Shown: piece by piece, positions 10,194 through 22,090 of the stretch
How the letters are laid out: each line of letters opens with the position of its first letter
Numbering within the stretch: the first letter of the stretch is position 1
DNA from: Diadema setosum
Taxonomy: Eukaryota > Echinodermata > Echinoidea > Diadematoida > Diadematidae
DNA length: 64,000 nt
Reading direction: 5' to 3'
NCBI RefSeq assembly: GCF_964275005.1
Contig: NC_092705.1
Span: forward strand, 7,676,641 to 7,740,640
The notes under the pieces: model-generated
What the model saw: the letters and a program-made list of their open reading frames with translations, nothing else
Database searches by the model: none
Told to the model about the DNA's origin: nothing
Program-made: the position numbers and the translations under genes

Positions 10194-11452
10194 TCTTGTA
10201 TACACTGTACCATGTATAGTTTATACTTTTCAACATTTGTGCTCTCCAGTAGAGTAATGCATGTCCCTTAGTCCTGATCCAGGAACATACAGGTACATGT
10301 GTAAATATAGTGACAGGAACCAAAAGTGCATGAGCGGGCACTGGTGCAATAGAACTTTGTAGCTGAATTAAACTGTACAATGTATACCATTTTCTACACT
10401 GTACATTTATCTGTGTGTGATATTATGTACTTGTAGTGCTGATCATGCCTTTTAATATGCAATTTCTGTATGTTTAGTTTCTCCCAAATGTGTACAGCTG
10501 TACTTTCAAAGTAAACATTGCCTACTTTCAAAATATTCGTCCATGTCCTCTAGCTCTTTGTGTGTTATTTGTTGGAATTGCAACCTCTGTGGAAATTCAC
10601 CAAAGTGCAAAAATATTGCAAGCAGTGTTGTTCAAGTTGAATTTAACAGAAAGCCTTGTCCATACACACTCATTATACACATGTGATGAGTACATACAAG
10701 CAGCTGAAGAGTAGCAAAATTCATTGTTTCCCACAATAGAAAGTATTTTTTATTTGTCCTTGTCCTTGCCATTGTCTTGGTGTACAAGACTAAATATACA
10801 TGGGTAATTCCATAGAAAGGGTACCACTGATTAAACACCCCCTTCTACAAGTTACATCATGTCATTGCTTAGAAAGGACAAGCCTAACAGTAATTTTACT
10901 CTTGATTACTGTTATCCACGTTCCTTTTTGGAGGCAAACAAGAATTGCTACGAAATACTGGCATTTTCACCAAAAGAAAATGTGCAAAATTATGATGTTG
11001 TGGTAAAATTGTGTGACATTTTTACTGTAATACCAATTTGATATATTTACAGCTGGGTGGATAAAATGGCTCAAAAATGATAGAAAACAAGCAAATTTTT
11101 AATACTATGTACAAAGTCATGCATCTTTATGAGGAATTTGTTTTCTTTCTTTTTCTTTTTGCTCTGTAGTGAATCTCAAGAATTAAATACAATGTACCTG
11201 TGTAAGATTTGGTGTCCAGAAAATTGCTTCAACACGAGGAACCTTAACTTATGAGAGTGGAATCCATATTAAGCACAATGTTGAACTCTTTGTTGTTATT
11301 TTGGGGGCACTCACATAGTTTTAAAGATTTTAAGAGAAAATTGGGCGAAAAAAGAACAAACGTGAAAGGTACAGTGCATAATCAATTGTAATTTTCACAT
11401 GGTTTTGGTGTCTCGCGAAATTTTATGTCGCCCAGGGCACATTGACAGCTCA

Positions 11453-11454
<2 letters not shown>

Positions 11455-11487
<33 letters not shown>
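11455..11487 (+). repeat. (TG)n microsatellite
   Basis: About 16 dinucleotide units. The homologous repeat in unit 2 begins at 31588 and is split by a LINE insertion. Confidence 0.95.
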
Positions 11488-11489
<2 letters not shown>

Positions 11490-11865
11490 TACACATTACA
11501 ATAGTAATTGCACCTCATTTGAGTATTTTACAATGTAGCTGTGCCTTCTATCTTTGTAATAGACCAGTATCGAAGCTGACCGTTGTCAGTTTAGATTTGA
11601 AACAACAACAATAACAAAAATAACAACAATTGATGCAGAAAAATATTTGATGCCTCGCTTACATGAGGAACCTTGGCGAATCCTTTTCCTGGCCTAAAAT
11701 CGGGGTTACATGTATGTGAATCTTTTGATAGTGTAGTGTAGTTGATTCTTTATTTCAAAATGACCACTTGTATTGAAAAAAAAAAAGAGAAGAAAACAAC
11801 ACGTAGTGCAAAGTAGATACATGATAGTGAGATATGCCAAACACAGGTTCCTCATGTAAAGGGGA

Positions 11866-11935
11866 ATCCCGTTATGACGAGATTGTCGGTTTCAGGTGAT
11901 TTTTCTCGCTATATCCGGATTCTCGCTGTATCTGA
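11866..11935. repeat. Relic with CCCGTTATAACGAG-type sequence
   Basis: GGGGAATCCCGTTATGACGAG is followed about 35 bases later by TTTCTCGCTATATCCGG, which can pair with it. The same block is at 33239-33305 in unit 2, where the stem is better preserved. It resembles a pogo-type subterminal region but no complete element could be delimited. Confidence 0.35.
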
Positions 11936-12289
11936 ACACTTGTGGCAAGTACTGTACTGACTTTATACAATGTGTACAGTAAACATGCTCTGTTAAACTT
12001 GGGTTACATGCATTGAATAATATGACAACGTCACGCTGATGAACAGAAAAACAACAGGAAAACTAATGCGACTAGAAGATGCGAGAGCATTCTTGAAATA
12101 CATGTATAAATTAGGCTTACAATCCGCCTCGGGCTTTCGTCAGTGTTTTTGTGTATGAAAACATTCTTGTTGGATCGATAGATGACGTATTTGAGACTCC
12201 GTCTTATAAAAATAACGTTCAAAGTCCAATACGTGGAAAATTCTAGTCTCTAAAGTATTGATTGCTTATTGTCACCTTCCACGGGGCAG

Positions 12290-12400
12290 GGGGGGAACTT
12301 GTTTTGCCCCCCCCCCCCAAAAAAAAAAAAAAAAAATGGAGAGGGGGAGGGGGGTTAGTGTCCCCTCTGCCCCCTCTCCCCCCCCCCCCCCCTCACTCTT
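12290..12400. repeat. Homopolymer cluster with a C-to-A switch
   Basis: A run of 12 C is directly followed by 18 A (12307-12336), then G-rich and C-rich runs to about 12392. Open frames through this stretch in several frames are artefacts of the low complexity. Confidence 0.9.
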
Positions 12401-12419
12401 CATTGCATATACAGGCTGT

Positions 12420-12660
12420 ACAGGAATTTCGATTTTGGCGGCCATCTTGAATGTCTCAAAATCAAGCAACAGTTACACCAAGGTAAAAACCCTCATTTTT
12501 GTCTAAACCTTTTCATTTGAACATTATAAGGAAATTTTCGGGATCATTTTGGCGTCATTTCAAATACTGTATCAAATACTGTATTGTTCTCCAAACCCTC
12601 CAGAATGCAAGAATTGCATCATACAAATTCGGAAGAAGCACCCTCGAAATAGAGTTCAAA
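12420..12660. repeat. Dispersed repeat with GGCGGCCATCTTGAA core
   Basis: Shows the pattern ATTTTGGCGGCCATCTTGAA, then CTCAAAA..., then a later CCCTCCAGAATGCAAGA and TTGCATCATACAAATTCGG. The same order of words occurs at 35460-35580, 52080-52120, 53960-54100 and 54390-54665. The copies are diverged. No coding capacity. Its nature (old MITE, SINE or ancient minisatellite) is not resolved. Confidence 0.5.

Positions 12661-12661
<1 letters not shown>

Positions 12662-12692
<31 letters not shown>
12662..12692 (+). repeat. Poly(A) tract
   Basis: About 31 consecutive A. It lies immediately before the hairpin element at 12739-12855; no retroelement body could be assigned to it. Confidence 0.9.
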
Positions 12693-12693
<1 letters not shown>

Positions 12694-12738
12694 GTTGGGC
12701 AGACGGTAAAACACGGTTTGTACAGCCTCTGACATCCT

Positions 12739-12855
12739 AGCCTTTGCCAAGACCCTCTCGCGGTAGCGGGTGAGCGAAGCAAGCCCAGCCGCCCCACTCG
12801 GCTCAGTCGGCTGGGCTCTCTTCACCATACAGCGAGAGGGCCTTGACAAAAGGCT
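12739..12855. repeat. GC-rich nested hairpin
   Basis: Outer arms TAGCCTTTGCCAAGACCCTC and, in reverse, TAGCCTTTTGTCAAGGCCCTC pair over about 24 bases. A second stem lies inside, CCCAGCCG with CGGCTGGG. It stands out against AT-rich surroundings and resembles the end of a foldback DNA transposon, but no target duplication was identified. Confidence 0.55.
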
Positions 12856-13255
12856 ACTTGCACCCACACTCGATAACAACAACAACTCGTATAACAACAA
12901 CAACAAAAACGTATAAGGCGGTCAAGGCGGTCGGACGTGCTTCTTCTGATGCCTCTTATTTTCTTATTTTCTGATTCTCTCCAAGCCTTGGAAATTCTTA
13001 TTGGGACATTTTATTTGATTTATCTGATATACAACCTCAACCTGCCGCGGCATATATGGGAAACAAATCCCTGAACTTTTCTCACAGCTGTGTTATTTGG
13101 ATATTTCGGGTAAGCAAACATTTTGGGCTTCTCTTCGCACAGTGTACTAACACCCTTCTTCTTTTGTTGACTTCCTCCAGTCCTAGAGAACTGCGTTAGA
13201 TTCGCAGAAATTTGGTAATACACTGGTTGTCATGTACTAATGTGGTCATAGGTCA
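12856..13255. other. Intervening sequence, no gene
   Basis: Contains AACAACAAC-type trinucleotide runs at about 12865-12910 and otherwise AT-rich DNA between the hairpin and LINE A. No domain or exon recognised. Confidence 0.5.
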
Positions 13256-13503
13256 AGCCGGAGACGACAGACAAGAATCAACACAATAAATAACAGCAAA
13301 GAGCAGGAGAGATGAGGAAGAAAAGATGAAAGCAACAGATCAAGCAGCAGGTATGAAGAGGTTACAATGTCATAGATGAGCGAATCATATGCATATCAGC
13401 TAGGAAGCGAAGGGAGTTGATGTGGAGAAATGCAGATTCTTCCTGGGAAATATTGGGGTCAATTGTTCCGGGGAGTATTAGGCTGGCAGTGAGTGTGGCT
13501 TGC

Positions 13504-14162
13504 TTATCTTGCGGGCGTCCGGGAGAGCAATTTCCGTAATCTTTCTGGTAGGTGTGAGATATATATCTCCCTCTCCTTGGTGTACAGCACGCATTCCCCA
13601 AGGAGATGTGTGATAGTCTCATCTTTGGGCATCTGACAGGGGCATCTAGTATTCTGTAGCTTCCCAACCACAGTTAGACGGGTGTTAGTGGGATAGACTC
13701 CACAAAGCAGCTGACACTTAACTGGTACTGCCTGTCGAAGTGAGTGCGAGTCAAGTCTGGCGGGGAGGAGGCCGGGTAGTAACCTGAGAGGGGTCCAAGG
13801 AACTGAGGAGGTGAAGTGTGGACTTGGTGGCCATTGACTCTTTGGATTTGTCTTCTCTGTGACCCAGGACTGCTGCACTAGTGATCCTCTTCCACTGCTG
13901 AAAAGTGGTGAGCATGTTCATGACATCTTCTAATCAAGGGTGGAAGATTGTACTGCTGAAGAAGGGTCTTGAAGGCTTTGGTTGTTTTGGAGCCTGGGTG
14001 GTGACACAGCATGTGCTGGAAGAGACGGTACTCGACCCTGTAGGGTGTTAGTGTGATCAGCTTCCCGAACAGCCTGAGCCGGAGTATGGCAATCTTGTCA
14101 GAAACATTGGGAAGCCCGGTCAATGTGAACAGATTCATTGGCTGTGGAACGAGGAAGTCCAA
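13504..14162 (-). pseudogene. LINE A, C-terminal region with zinc-binding-like CCHC segment
   Basis: Two overlapping minus-strand open frames. The upstream one contains IAILRLRLFGKLITLTPYRV, and the second contains CQLLCGVYPTNTRLTVVGKL followed by CPCQMPKDETITHLLGEC. The C-x1-C...H-x4-C spacing is typical of the C-terminal domain found after the reverse transcriptase in many LINEs. A frame change separates the two pieces. Confidence 0.7.
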
Positions 14163-14559
14163 GCAGGGTTTTGAATAAGGTCTCCTGGGCCTTGTCTACG
14201 TGATTCATAGCTGCCTTTGTGAGGTACGTTACCTCAGATCCGTAGGTCATACGCGGTAGGCAGAAGCGATCCCACAGGGATGCTGACAGTTGGTGTGAGT
14301 CCCATGCGGAAGGTGCCTAGTCCTGTAAGTGCGAACAGAATCTTATTGGCCGTGGAGATCATCTAAGGACTTGGACTTGGGTCATGGTTACCAGTAGAAC
14401 GGATACCAAGGTGGGGGTGCTTGTCTACTTGTGGTATGGTAGGCCCTATCTGATCCAAACTGCCACATGAGGTCCTGGTCCAGTAACGATGACGACACTC
14501 TTGGCAGTGTTGATAGTGTATCTCCACTTGGTGGAGTATTCATTGGAGCATGCTGTTCA

Positions 14560-16000
14560 GCTCATCTGCTGACGTTGCCACAAGAGCAACATCATCTGCC
14601 AGAGCCAGTATACCAGTACGTGTAGATAGAACGTACTAAAGACCCGAGCCCGGAGTCTCGGAGTCTTGTGATGAGACCATTAATGTACACCAGGTAGAGC
14701 AGAGGGGATAGGATTCCGCCTTGTCTGACACCTTGCCTCACATGAAAGGATTTGCTTGTTCTGCCGTTCCACCAGACCTTGGCCGCCAGGCTTTCGTACT
14801 GCAATCGTACAGATTCTTCACGAGTAGAGGAGAGGCTTCCGTGCACACCTGCTTTGAAGAGCTTTAGTAGCAGCTAGGCCATTGTGCCATACAGTATCGA
14901 AGGCCTTTGCTGCATCTAGGTAGGCCACAAAGGTTTGCATCTTGTTAACTCTTTATGTGCTACGTTCGCACGTCCAACTCAGTCGACGGTGTGCCAACTT
15001 CGCATATTCTGCTCAAACGCACCAATCCACCCAATCCGATCCATAAATTGCCAAATGCCGCAGTACAATAGAAGCGTTTCTCACGCTTCCGTTCCTCTCA
15101 CATATAGCTTGCATTTCATGTAGTGATTGATCATTAATATATCAAGAGGTGTTCTGTGCCGGATTTAAGAGTAATAGTAGGTTCAAAGTTTCTGTCACTG
15201 TTTTGTGTGCAAAAGTCATGCCTTTGCAGTAATGTAGCTACTGTCATGTGAAAGAAAAAGAATCATAGATCTGTCATACATATACATCAAAGCAAAGCTT
15301 GGCATTTTTTCTACATCTTTACTCACTATTTGTCCAGATCAACAGAAATCTATAGAAGTTAAATAGACTTAAATAAGAATGTTTTCTCGAGGCATGAAAT
15401 CGTTAGTGTCTCAGAATAATGTGGCACAAAGGAGGTTTCCACCATGGCACATAAAGAGTTAAGTGAGTTACTCTCAATGACGATGTTAAGGATGCTTGCC
15501 AGTAGCACACAATACATAAGTGATCTTCCTGGAATCCACTTGCAGTTCATCTGGCACCGTATTCGATCTGCGAAGAGTCTCCTCTATGTGTGGTTTTATG
15601 AGCAGCTCTATGAGTTTACAGAACACAGATGTCAGAGAGATACCCCTGTAATTGGAGGGGTCATTCATCGGTTTCCCTTTTCCTGTTTGTACGGGTAGGA
15701 TGAGGCGGATCTGAAGCTGGCTGGGACATGGCAGAGGTATACAAGTGAATTGAATACCTGCACAAGGATGAGACGTGCGATGGGACCGGCACATTTGATG
15801 TGCTCGGGCAGATTTGGTCTTGCCCACCAGCTTTTCCTGCCTTCAACTTACAGATTGCATTGTTTAAGTGTGAGGTGGTGATTCTCACATGGGTTCTCTG
15901 TAGGATTTTCGTTGCGATACTCACTTCCTGGTCTATTAGACACGGCGGGGGGGGGGGGGGGGATTTTTCGGTGTTGAAAGCTGCGTGAAGTACTCTTCCC
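14560..16000 (-). pseudogene. LINE A, reverse-transcriptase region (broken)
   Basis: On the minus strand: LKAGKAGGQDQI at about 15815-15850, then DPSNYRGISLTSVFCKLIE at about 15620-15680, then FVAYLDAAKAFDTVWHNGL (the catalytic aspartate block) at about 14870-14930. RQGVRQGGILSPLLYLVYIN follows at about 14690-14755 and LADDVALVA at about 14570-14600. The LADD takes the place of the usual YADD/FADD. All the main RT blocks are present, but in more than one frame. The MITE at 14945-15462 lies just upstream of the catalytic block. Confidence 0.8.
14945..15462. mobile_element. TTAA-flanked MITE inserted in LINE A (piggyBac-like)
   Basis: Left end TTAACTCTTTATGTGC and right end in reverse TTAACTCTTTATGTGCC form the inverted terminal repeats, with TTAA on each side. 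Removing the element with one TTAA makes the flanking LINE reading frame run on through ESNSLNKMQTFVAYLD without a gap, which fixes the insertion point to the base. TTAA duplication and CYCTTT-type ends fit piggyBac-like elements. The roughly 510-bp interior has no transposase; open frames in it are accidental. Confidence 0.85.
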
Positions 16001-16338
16001 ATCCTACGAGAATTTGATGACCTGCGTATGTTCTTTCACGTACGACTATGGAGTCTGTCTCTGCACCTTTTGCTGAGGAAACTTTGTGCTGCCTGACTAG
16101 CTTGCAGAACAGTCTGGGATCATCTTCCCTTGAAGATTCAACTTCTTCCAGGATCTTGTTTTGCACATCACGCTGTCTTTCCTGACGTAGATGGCGTCTG
16201 AACTTGTTCTTTGCCTGTTTCTAGTCCTGCCAAAAATTACACTCTTTGTTCTGAGGACGACCTTGCTACTTCCAGCTTTTCCAGACATGCTTCATGTGGC
16301 TGTATGTCTCATCCACTGCTTCAGTCTATTCTGGCTTC

Positions 16339-17000
16339 CTATCTTTGGGGTGCTAGAAAAAGAGTGAGGCAGAGTGGAAGTTGAAATTTGAAGCATGATG
16401 TTCGATATCTCATTGAGGACCGGCGACGTCTGGGTGTAAAATCTCGGATTCCATGGGGAGGTGTGACAAGATGTCTCTCACATTGCTTTTCTAGGGGTCG
16501 TGTGTACATCATTTCTGTGGATGCAGGGTCAAGAGTTTCCCATCTCAGTATCTTGAGTCGAGGAAGTTTCCTTCCATATAGTACTGAGGAGGAGCTATCC
16601 TGTGGTTTGCGTGGGCCTGTCCCGTCTTGGCAGTTGTCATACAACACTTTAACTGGAAGATGATCTGACGTGTGCTTTGGTTCATCTGAGCAGATATGAA
16701 ATTCACAGTATCTATCCACTCTGTTGGTCCTAACCATGAGTAGATCCAGGTTTGACTTTGTCATGCCATCATCACTCACGTACGTGTATGTGACTGGGAT
16801 GGAATGGGGCTCGTTGAGACAGAAGAGACTGTGCTCATTAGGATGGTATTCAGGGCCTTGGTCTGACTCTTGTGGTGCTTAGCTGGATGGAAGATGTCCA
16901 CATTGAAGTCCCCTAGGATGACAACTTCTGTGTCCTGATTGAACTACTGTAGAATATGGGACATCTCATCAATGATAAACCATTTCGTTTTCCACGCCAA
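16339..17000 (-). pseudogene. LINE A, endonuclease remnant
   Basis: A minus-strand open frame contains NLDLLMVRTNRVDRY followed by PKHTSDHLPVKV, the C-terminal histidine-containing motif of AP-type LINE endonucleases. Upstream in another frame is VVILGDFNVDIF, the metal-binding GDFN motif. The N-terminal part of the domain is missing. Confidence 0.75.
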
Positions 17001-17014
17001 ATTGGCACCTGCCG

Positions 17015-17981
17015 ATGATGGCGGCCAGTGCTTCGCGTACCCAACTTGATGGGGACTCTGCCCCTTTTACTGATCTGGAGGGGAACTTTCAGACCGTCGG
17101 ATCTGCTAGAAGACGCCCCCCCCCCCCCCCAAAAAAAAAAAAAAAAAAAAAAACGCGCGAAAGTAGTAGCCAGAGTGTGGAAAACCTTTCATTTAAAGCA
17201 GATTCGTCATCCGGATCTGAGAATGAATTCCAAGATGTCAGTACATTTTGTACCCCCGCCACTAATTCGAAAACCCCAAATCTGAAAGTGTTTATCAATC
17301 CTATCAGCAAAGAAAAATCCCTGAGAAATGTCAGCCCGCTTACAATCGCAAAGTCTGTCCAAGCTTGCTGTGGATCATCCCCAGTATTTATTAAAACTAC
17401 GGAAGGACCGGAATCCTAGTAAAATATGCCAATGTCAAACAAGAAAAACGACTCCAAGAAATCCAAATGATAGGAAATATTCTTGTAACAATTAATAAGC
17501 GGCCAAACTTACAGACATGTGTGATATCAGGAGTACCAACGGAAATATCAGAAAAGGAAATAGAGAAGGAACTAAAAAGTCAAAGAGTAACAAGTGCTAA
17601 AACACCTAAAAGAATTGTGAGGAAGTAAAAAAAAACAACAACTCAGACACTGACATGGGAGACGAACAGGAAACACCAACACGAAGTGTAATTCTTTCCT
17701 TTGATACAAAATCTCTTCCAGAGGAAATTTCGTTATGTTTTCAAAGAATGCAAGTCAAAGCATGCATTCCTCCCGTGAGGAGTGTTATGTACAATTGTCA
17801 AAGTCATGGACACACGGCAGCAACATGTCGTGCAAAACAAAGATGTGTCAGGTGCGGGGGTGAACATACTTTCGAGACCTGTACCAAAAAGGATCAGCCA
17901 AAATGCATCAATTGTGGAGGGTTACATTCAGCTGCATACCAAGGCTGTGAAAAGGCCAAGAAAGCGAACGACATAGAATAG
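17015..17981 (+). pseudogene. LINE B ORF1, gag-like with CCHC knuckles
   Basis: The first part (17015-17419) is open and includes a low-complexity P/K stretch caused by a C-to-A homopolymer switch at 17116-17153. A disrupted stretch follows. From 17655 to 17981 an open frame carries three zinc knuckles: YNCQSHGHTAATC, CVRCGGEHTFETC and CINCGGLHSAAYQGC (the first cysteine of the pattern is present in each). This is the nucleic-acid-binding protein of Jockey/X-element type LINEs. Confidence 0.75.
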
Positions 17982-18499
17982 AGAATAAGAGTTGAAAACA
18001 AATTAACATACGCACAAGCAGCAAAAGCATTCACCGAAAAACAACAAAACCACGTCACATCCCAAACTTCAAAACAAGGAAACGACATCAACACAGACAA
18101 AAGGAAAACCCAAACCATTGTACACGCACAAATTCACAGAAATCCAGAACCCAACCCATCAGCTACCGAACACAACCCCGCCAAGTCTTGGCAACTCCCA
18201 CAAATAGGCCTACATACGTCCAAACAGCCAATTCCACCAAAAACCTCGCACAACGAAACAACAATGGAAGAAAAGGCTTCACCCCCAACCCTGCTGAAAG
18301 AAAACTTCCGAACAACAGTCACCAACGAGCAACTGATTCTTTTCCTCGTCAAGCTCTTGGTTATCTTCGTTAAAGACAGGTCAGAGGCTGAAATACTCTC
18401 TTTCATTACTACCGCCGCTGACCAGTTCTCACTGCTATCACACCAGGTACAAGCAAGTTAATGAACCTTAACGTACCCACTCTCTGTATACTATACAAT

Positions 18500-19180
18500 G
18501 GAATGCGTAGGGCACGCACGGGCATGGGGATGAACTGGTAAAGTACTTAGATTCTAAAAGAGAAGAAATTATTCATGTGATATGTATACAGGAAACGTGG
18601 TATACAGAAAATCAAATAACACATATCCCTAATTATACTCGTCTCTAAAAACAATCAGGGACGACCGTCGTAGAGGTGGATGCGCTATTTACGTATACAT
18701 AATTCCCTGAATTATGATTACCCGAGTTTGAAAATAGATTGTGAAATGCAGTTGATAAATATTCATTTAGATGATTGTATCATCTCGGTTATTGATTATT
18801 ATAATTCATGTAACAAACTAAAAGAAGAAAACCTAAATGAATTATTAAATTGTGTATTCATTATTACTTCGAGATTTTAATTCGCATAAGAAGTTACGGG
18901 AAATGTAAAAACAGATGGTAACGGTCGCATAATTGAAAACTTTCTTACGCAGAATGATATGGTAATTCTTAGCGATGGATCTGGGACTAGAATCGACCCA
19001 CACACCGGCGAGATATCTTGCCTTGATCTATCTATCACTTCACCGCTCCTAGCAAATAAATGTGATTGGCGAGTTTTATCTGATAGATTCGGAAGTTACC
19101 ATTTTCCCATTAGAATAGACTTGTATCTCAGCAACAAACAATTTACACGTGATTCAAGTTATCATCCCACAAGGAAATGA
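18500..19180 (+). pseudogene. LINE B endonuclease region (broken)
   Basis: Pieces in different frames include VICIQETWYTENQI near 18575-18615, with the catalytic glutamate of the QETW motif. GRGGCAIYVY follows near 18670, then NGRIIENFLTQNDMVILSDG and TGEISCLDLSITSP to about 19050. The final SDH-type motif is altered to GSYHFPI. Confidence 0.65.
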
Positions 19181-19212
19181 TCCTTTAAGAGAATGAACAG
19201 GAATGATTTTGA

Positions 19213-20757
19213 GTGTATTTGTGGGAAACATATAACAGACTAGATGTATTGGAAATCTATGATTTATTTATGAAGTTCCTTACAGTTGTACTCGACGAAT
19301 GTGCGCCACAGTATAAGAAATGTAAAAGGAATCATGTCCCTTGGTGGACAAAAGATTGTTCGATAAAGATTAAAGAAAGAAACAGAGTAAAAAAAAATAA
19401 GTACACTTAAGAAAGTGTCTCTGTGAAGAAAATTTGAAATTTTACAGGAAAAAGAAAGCAGAAGCCCAAAGAACCATAAGACAAGCAAACCAAAAATATT
19501 GGCAGGCCGACTGTGCAAAACTAGATAGATTTATCCCAACCTCGCAAATTTGGTGTTTTGTTAAAAGACTAAACGGTTTATCAGTGAAAACACCTAATAA
19601 GCTTACAAATGACAGATTTATAGTCAAAAATGAAGAAAAGGCAGATGAATTTTCAAAAATTTTATTTCCATCGGGAGAAATAATACTCATAATAGAACGG
19701 ATAGAGAAATTGATGAAGAAAATTAACAGCCTCCCTTTTAGGGAAACAGGTCATATGATGCTTTCAATCAATGAAAATTTCCAAATGAAGGAATTAGAGA
19801 AGATCCTGCGGATGAAATCTTCTACAATACCTGGGGAAGAGCAGATAGGATACCAGATATACAAGAACCTTCAAAAATAGGCCAAGACATGATGATGCTT
19901 TCTATAATAAACAAAATATGGGTGACCGGTGAAATTCCAGCACCGTGTAAGCATTCAGTGCTGATTCCGATTTTGAAACAAAACAAAGACCCGACAAAAA
20001 CACTTTCATATCGCCCTATTGCTTTAACATCATGTTTTATGAAAACAATGGAAAGTATGGTAAAAAAAAAACGACTTCCGTTTTACTCAGAAAAGTATAC
20101 TCTTTGGCCTCCAATACAGAATGGATTCAGAAAGAGACGCTGTGTAGTAGCTAACATTGTTCATTTAGAAAATGAAATACAGAAGAATTTAGAAACAGGA
20201 ATAAAGACAACAGCAGTATTCATAATTAGAGAAGGCTTTTGATTCCGTATGGGTCAAAGGACTTTTATTTAAACTGAGCAAACTAGGACTGCGGGGTAAC
20301 ATACTTCTCTACTTACGTAATGTATTGTTACATCGTACATTTTAGGTACGTGTAGGAAATCAGTTATCTCCCTCAAAGGAAATTAGTCATGGTCGTCCAC
20401 ATGGTAGTCCACTCAGTCCAGTGTTGTTTAACGTAATGCTTCATGATATCCCCACTTCACCTACTGTGCTTAGTTTGTTATATGCAGACATTTGGAAACC
20501 TGGAAGTGATTTGAGAGAATCCAGCAAATATATATTAATTTAAAATATCATATGAGAAAAATGTTCCAATGTTGTTTTCTCGCTCAACTAGAGAAGAGCA
20601 TCTTGAGATAACGCTTGATGGAAACAAACTCATCCCTCAGAAAGAACACAAATATGAAGGTGACATATTTGATCGTAGACTAACTTGGAAACCGTATGTA
20701 GATGATATAGCCCGGAGATGCAAGAAAAAAAAAAACACACAACATATTAAAACGTAA
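19213..20757 (+). pseudogene. LINE B reverse-transcriptase region (broken)
   Basis: Recognisable blocks: VPWWTKDCSIKIKERNRVKK, then LSYRPIALTSCFMKTMESMV near 20010-20060. EKAFDSVW is near 20225-20250, GRPHGSPLSPVLFNVMLHD near 20390-20445, and LLYADIWKPG near 20475. Four or more frame shifts lie between blocks. The catalytic YADD is changed to YADI, so the enzyme could not work even if the frame were intact. Confidence 0.7.
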
Positions 20758-21289
20758 AGCTTACGCTCATATTTGCACCAAGGTTCAAGAAATTTTACAG
20801 GTGTATAGAGCCATTATACGTTCCCTCATGGATCATACTTGTGAAGCATACGACTCCGCGTCAACAAACGTAAAGAATGTTTTGAATTCCATTCATTATC
20901 AGTCTCTGTTAGTCAGTGCTTGAGCAAAAAAAAGAGGGAAACTCTCTCAGAACCTTACAGGTAGAGTTAGGGGAAATTGCCTCTAGATTTACGTCGTGAA
21001 TGTTTAGTGTAAGACTAAAAAAGCGGGTTGTTACTATCCCGAATCACCCTCTCTCAGAGCAGTTGAAAGATTGTTGGCAATTTAATGTTCACAAAGGTAA
21101 AAACACCAGAGAACCCTTTGCACAGAGAGTATCTTGTCGGAAGATTTGAATTATAATGTGGAACCATTATTTCGGACAACTCCAGTACCGTTGTGGCACT
21201 ATGAAACGGCGGTAGTATCAACGGAGTTAACTGATTATATTTCGAAGAGTGATAATATATTGTATCAATGACAGCGAAGTTTAGAACTG

Positions 21290-22090
21290 GTCAATCAAAA
21301 ATGGGCGAATTATCTGCATGGATACACGGACGGTTCCAAGTCTCCAGACAAAGGAAAAGTAGCTGCGGCCTTTTGTGTCCCATATTACAATCTCCAAAAG
21401 AGATTCCAAAATAATACTTCTTCATACAGAGCTGAATTAGTAGCTATTGTGCTCACTCTACAGTGGCTAAACCAACTGCCAGCTTGTATACAGGAGCAGT
21501 GATATTCTCCGGTTCTCTCAGTGCCATGCGAGCAATAAAAAAACAATCGGGAAGAACAGATCATCTGCGAATTAATATTGATGTTGTATACAAATCTATA
21601 TACGCCATGAACGAACTCAGGTATATTTCGAGTGGATCCCATCAACATTGCGAGATCCACCCAAATGAGGTGGTAGACAGAGCGGCTAAACAAGCCTTAA
21701 CACACAATCAAGTAGAAGTCCAAAACCAATTAAACAAAAGTGAGTCAAATAGTTTTATCAGATTATATTATATGAAGAAATGGCAAAAAAGATGTGACGT
21801 CACCGTCTCCCCCTTAAAAAAAAAAACCATACAAAATTGTGTATCAGTGACATTCAAATGTGTATTCAAAAAAAAACAGTGAGACAAGTTTGCACTGTTT
21901 AAGAATGGATAATATTGGTTTAAATTATGATCTTTTCTTATTGCAGAAGCATGATACCGGGTTATGTGAAAGATGTGGAGTACCAGAAACCACGAAACAT
22001 TTTCTAATCGAACGCCCTAGATTTATGATAGAAAGAACAATGCTGTTAGCTGAAACAAATTGCAAGGAAGTAAAGAACTTTAATTTTTGA
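21290..22090 (+). pseudogene. LINE B RNase H and C-terminal region (broken)
   Basis: LHGYTDGSKSPDKGKVAAAF and SSYRAELVAIVLTLQWL show the first aspartate and the glutamate helix of RNase H. ELRYISSGSHQHCEIHPNEV and VDRAAKQAL follow. A late segment CERCGVPETTKHFLIERPRF is the cysteine/histidine motif found at the end of I-group LINE proteins. The frame is interrupted. Confidence 0.7.

Larger units (their letters stand above)
10706..12245. repeat. Duplicated segment, copy in unit 1 (pairs with 30839-33700)
   Basis: The segment runs parallel to 30839-33700: GAAGAGTAGCAAA at the left, the GT repeat in the middle, CTGACCGTTGTCAGT, the ATCCCGTTATAACGAGAT block, and GGATCGATAGATG near the right. The other copy is longer because it carries a LINE inserted at the GT repeat and an extra inverted arm with TA repeats at its right end. 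No gene is seen in this copy; short open frames are not conserved between the two. Confidence 0.75.
13256..17000 (-). mobile_element. LINE A: decayed non-LTR retrotransposon, minus strand
   Basis: Read on the minus strand the parts are in the order expected of a non-LTR retrotransposon. A GDFNVD endonuclease motif is near 16905 and an HTSDHLPV motif near 16650. Reverse-transcriptase blocks follow, then a cysteine-rich C-terminal segment near 13600-13690. The element is cut off inside the endonuclease at the right, so ORF1 and the start are missing. At least five frame changes or stops separate the coding blocks, so it is not functional. A TTAA-flanked MITE sits inside the RT region at 14945-15462. 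The RT motifs fit the large CR1/Jockey/I assemblage; a clade cannot be set by eye. The 3-prime end near 13256 is approximate because no clean poly(A) tail was seen. Confidence 0.8.
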
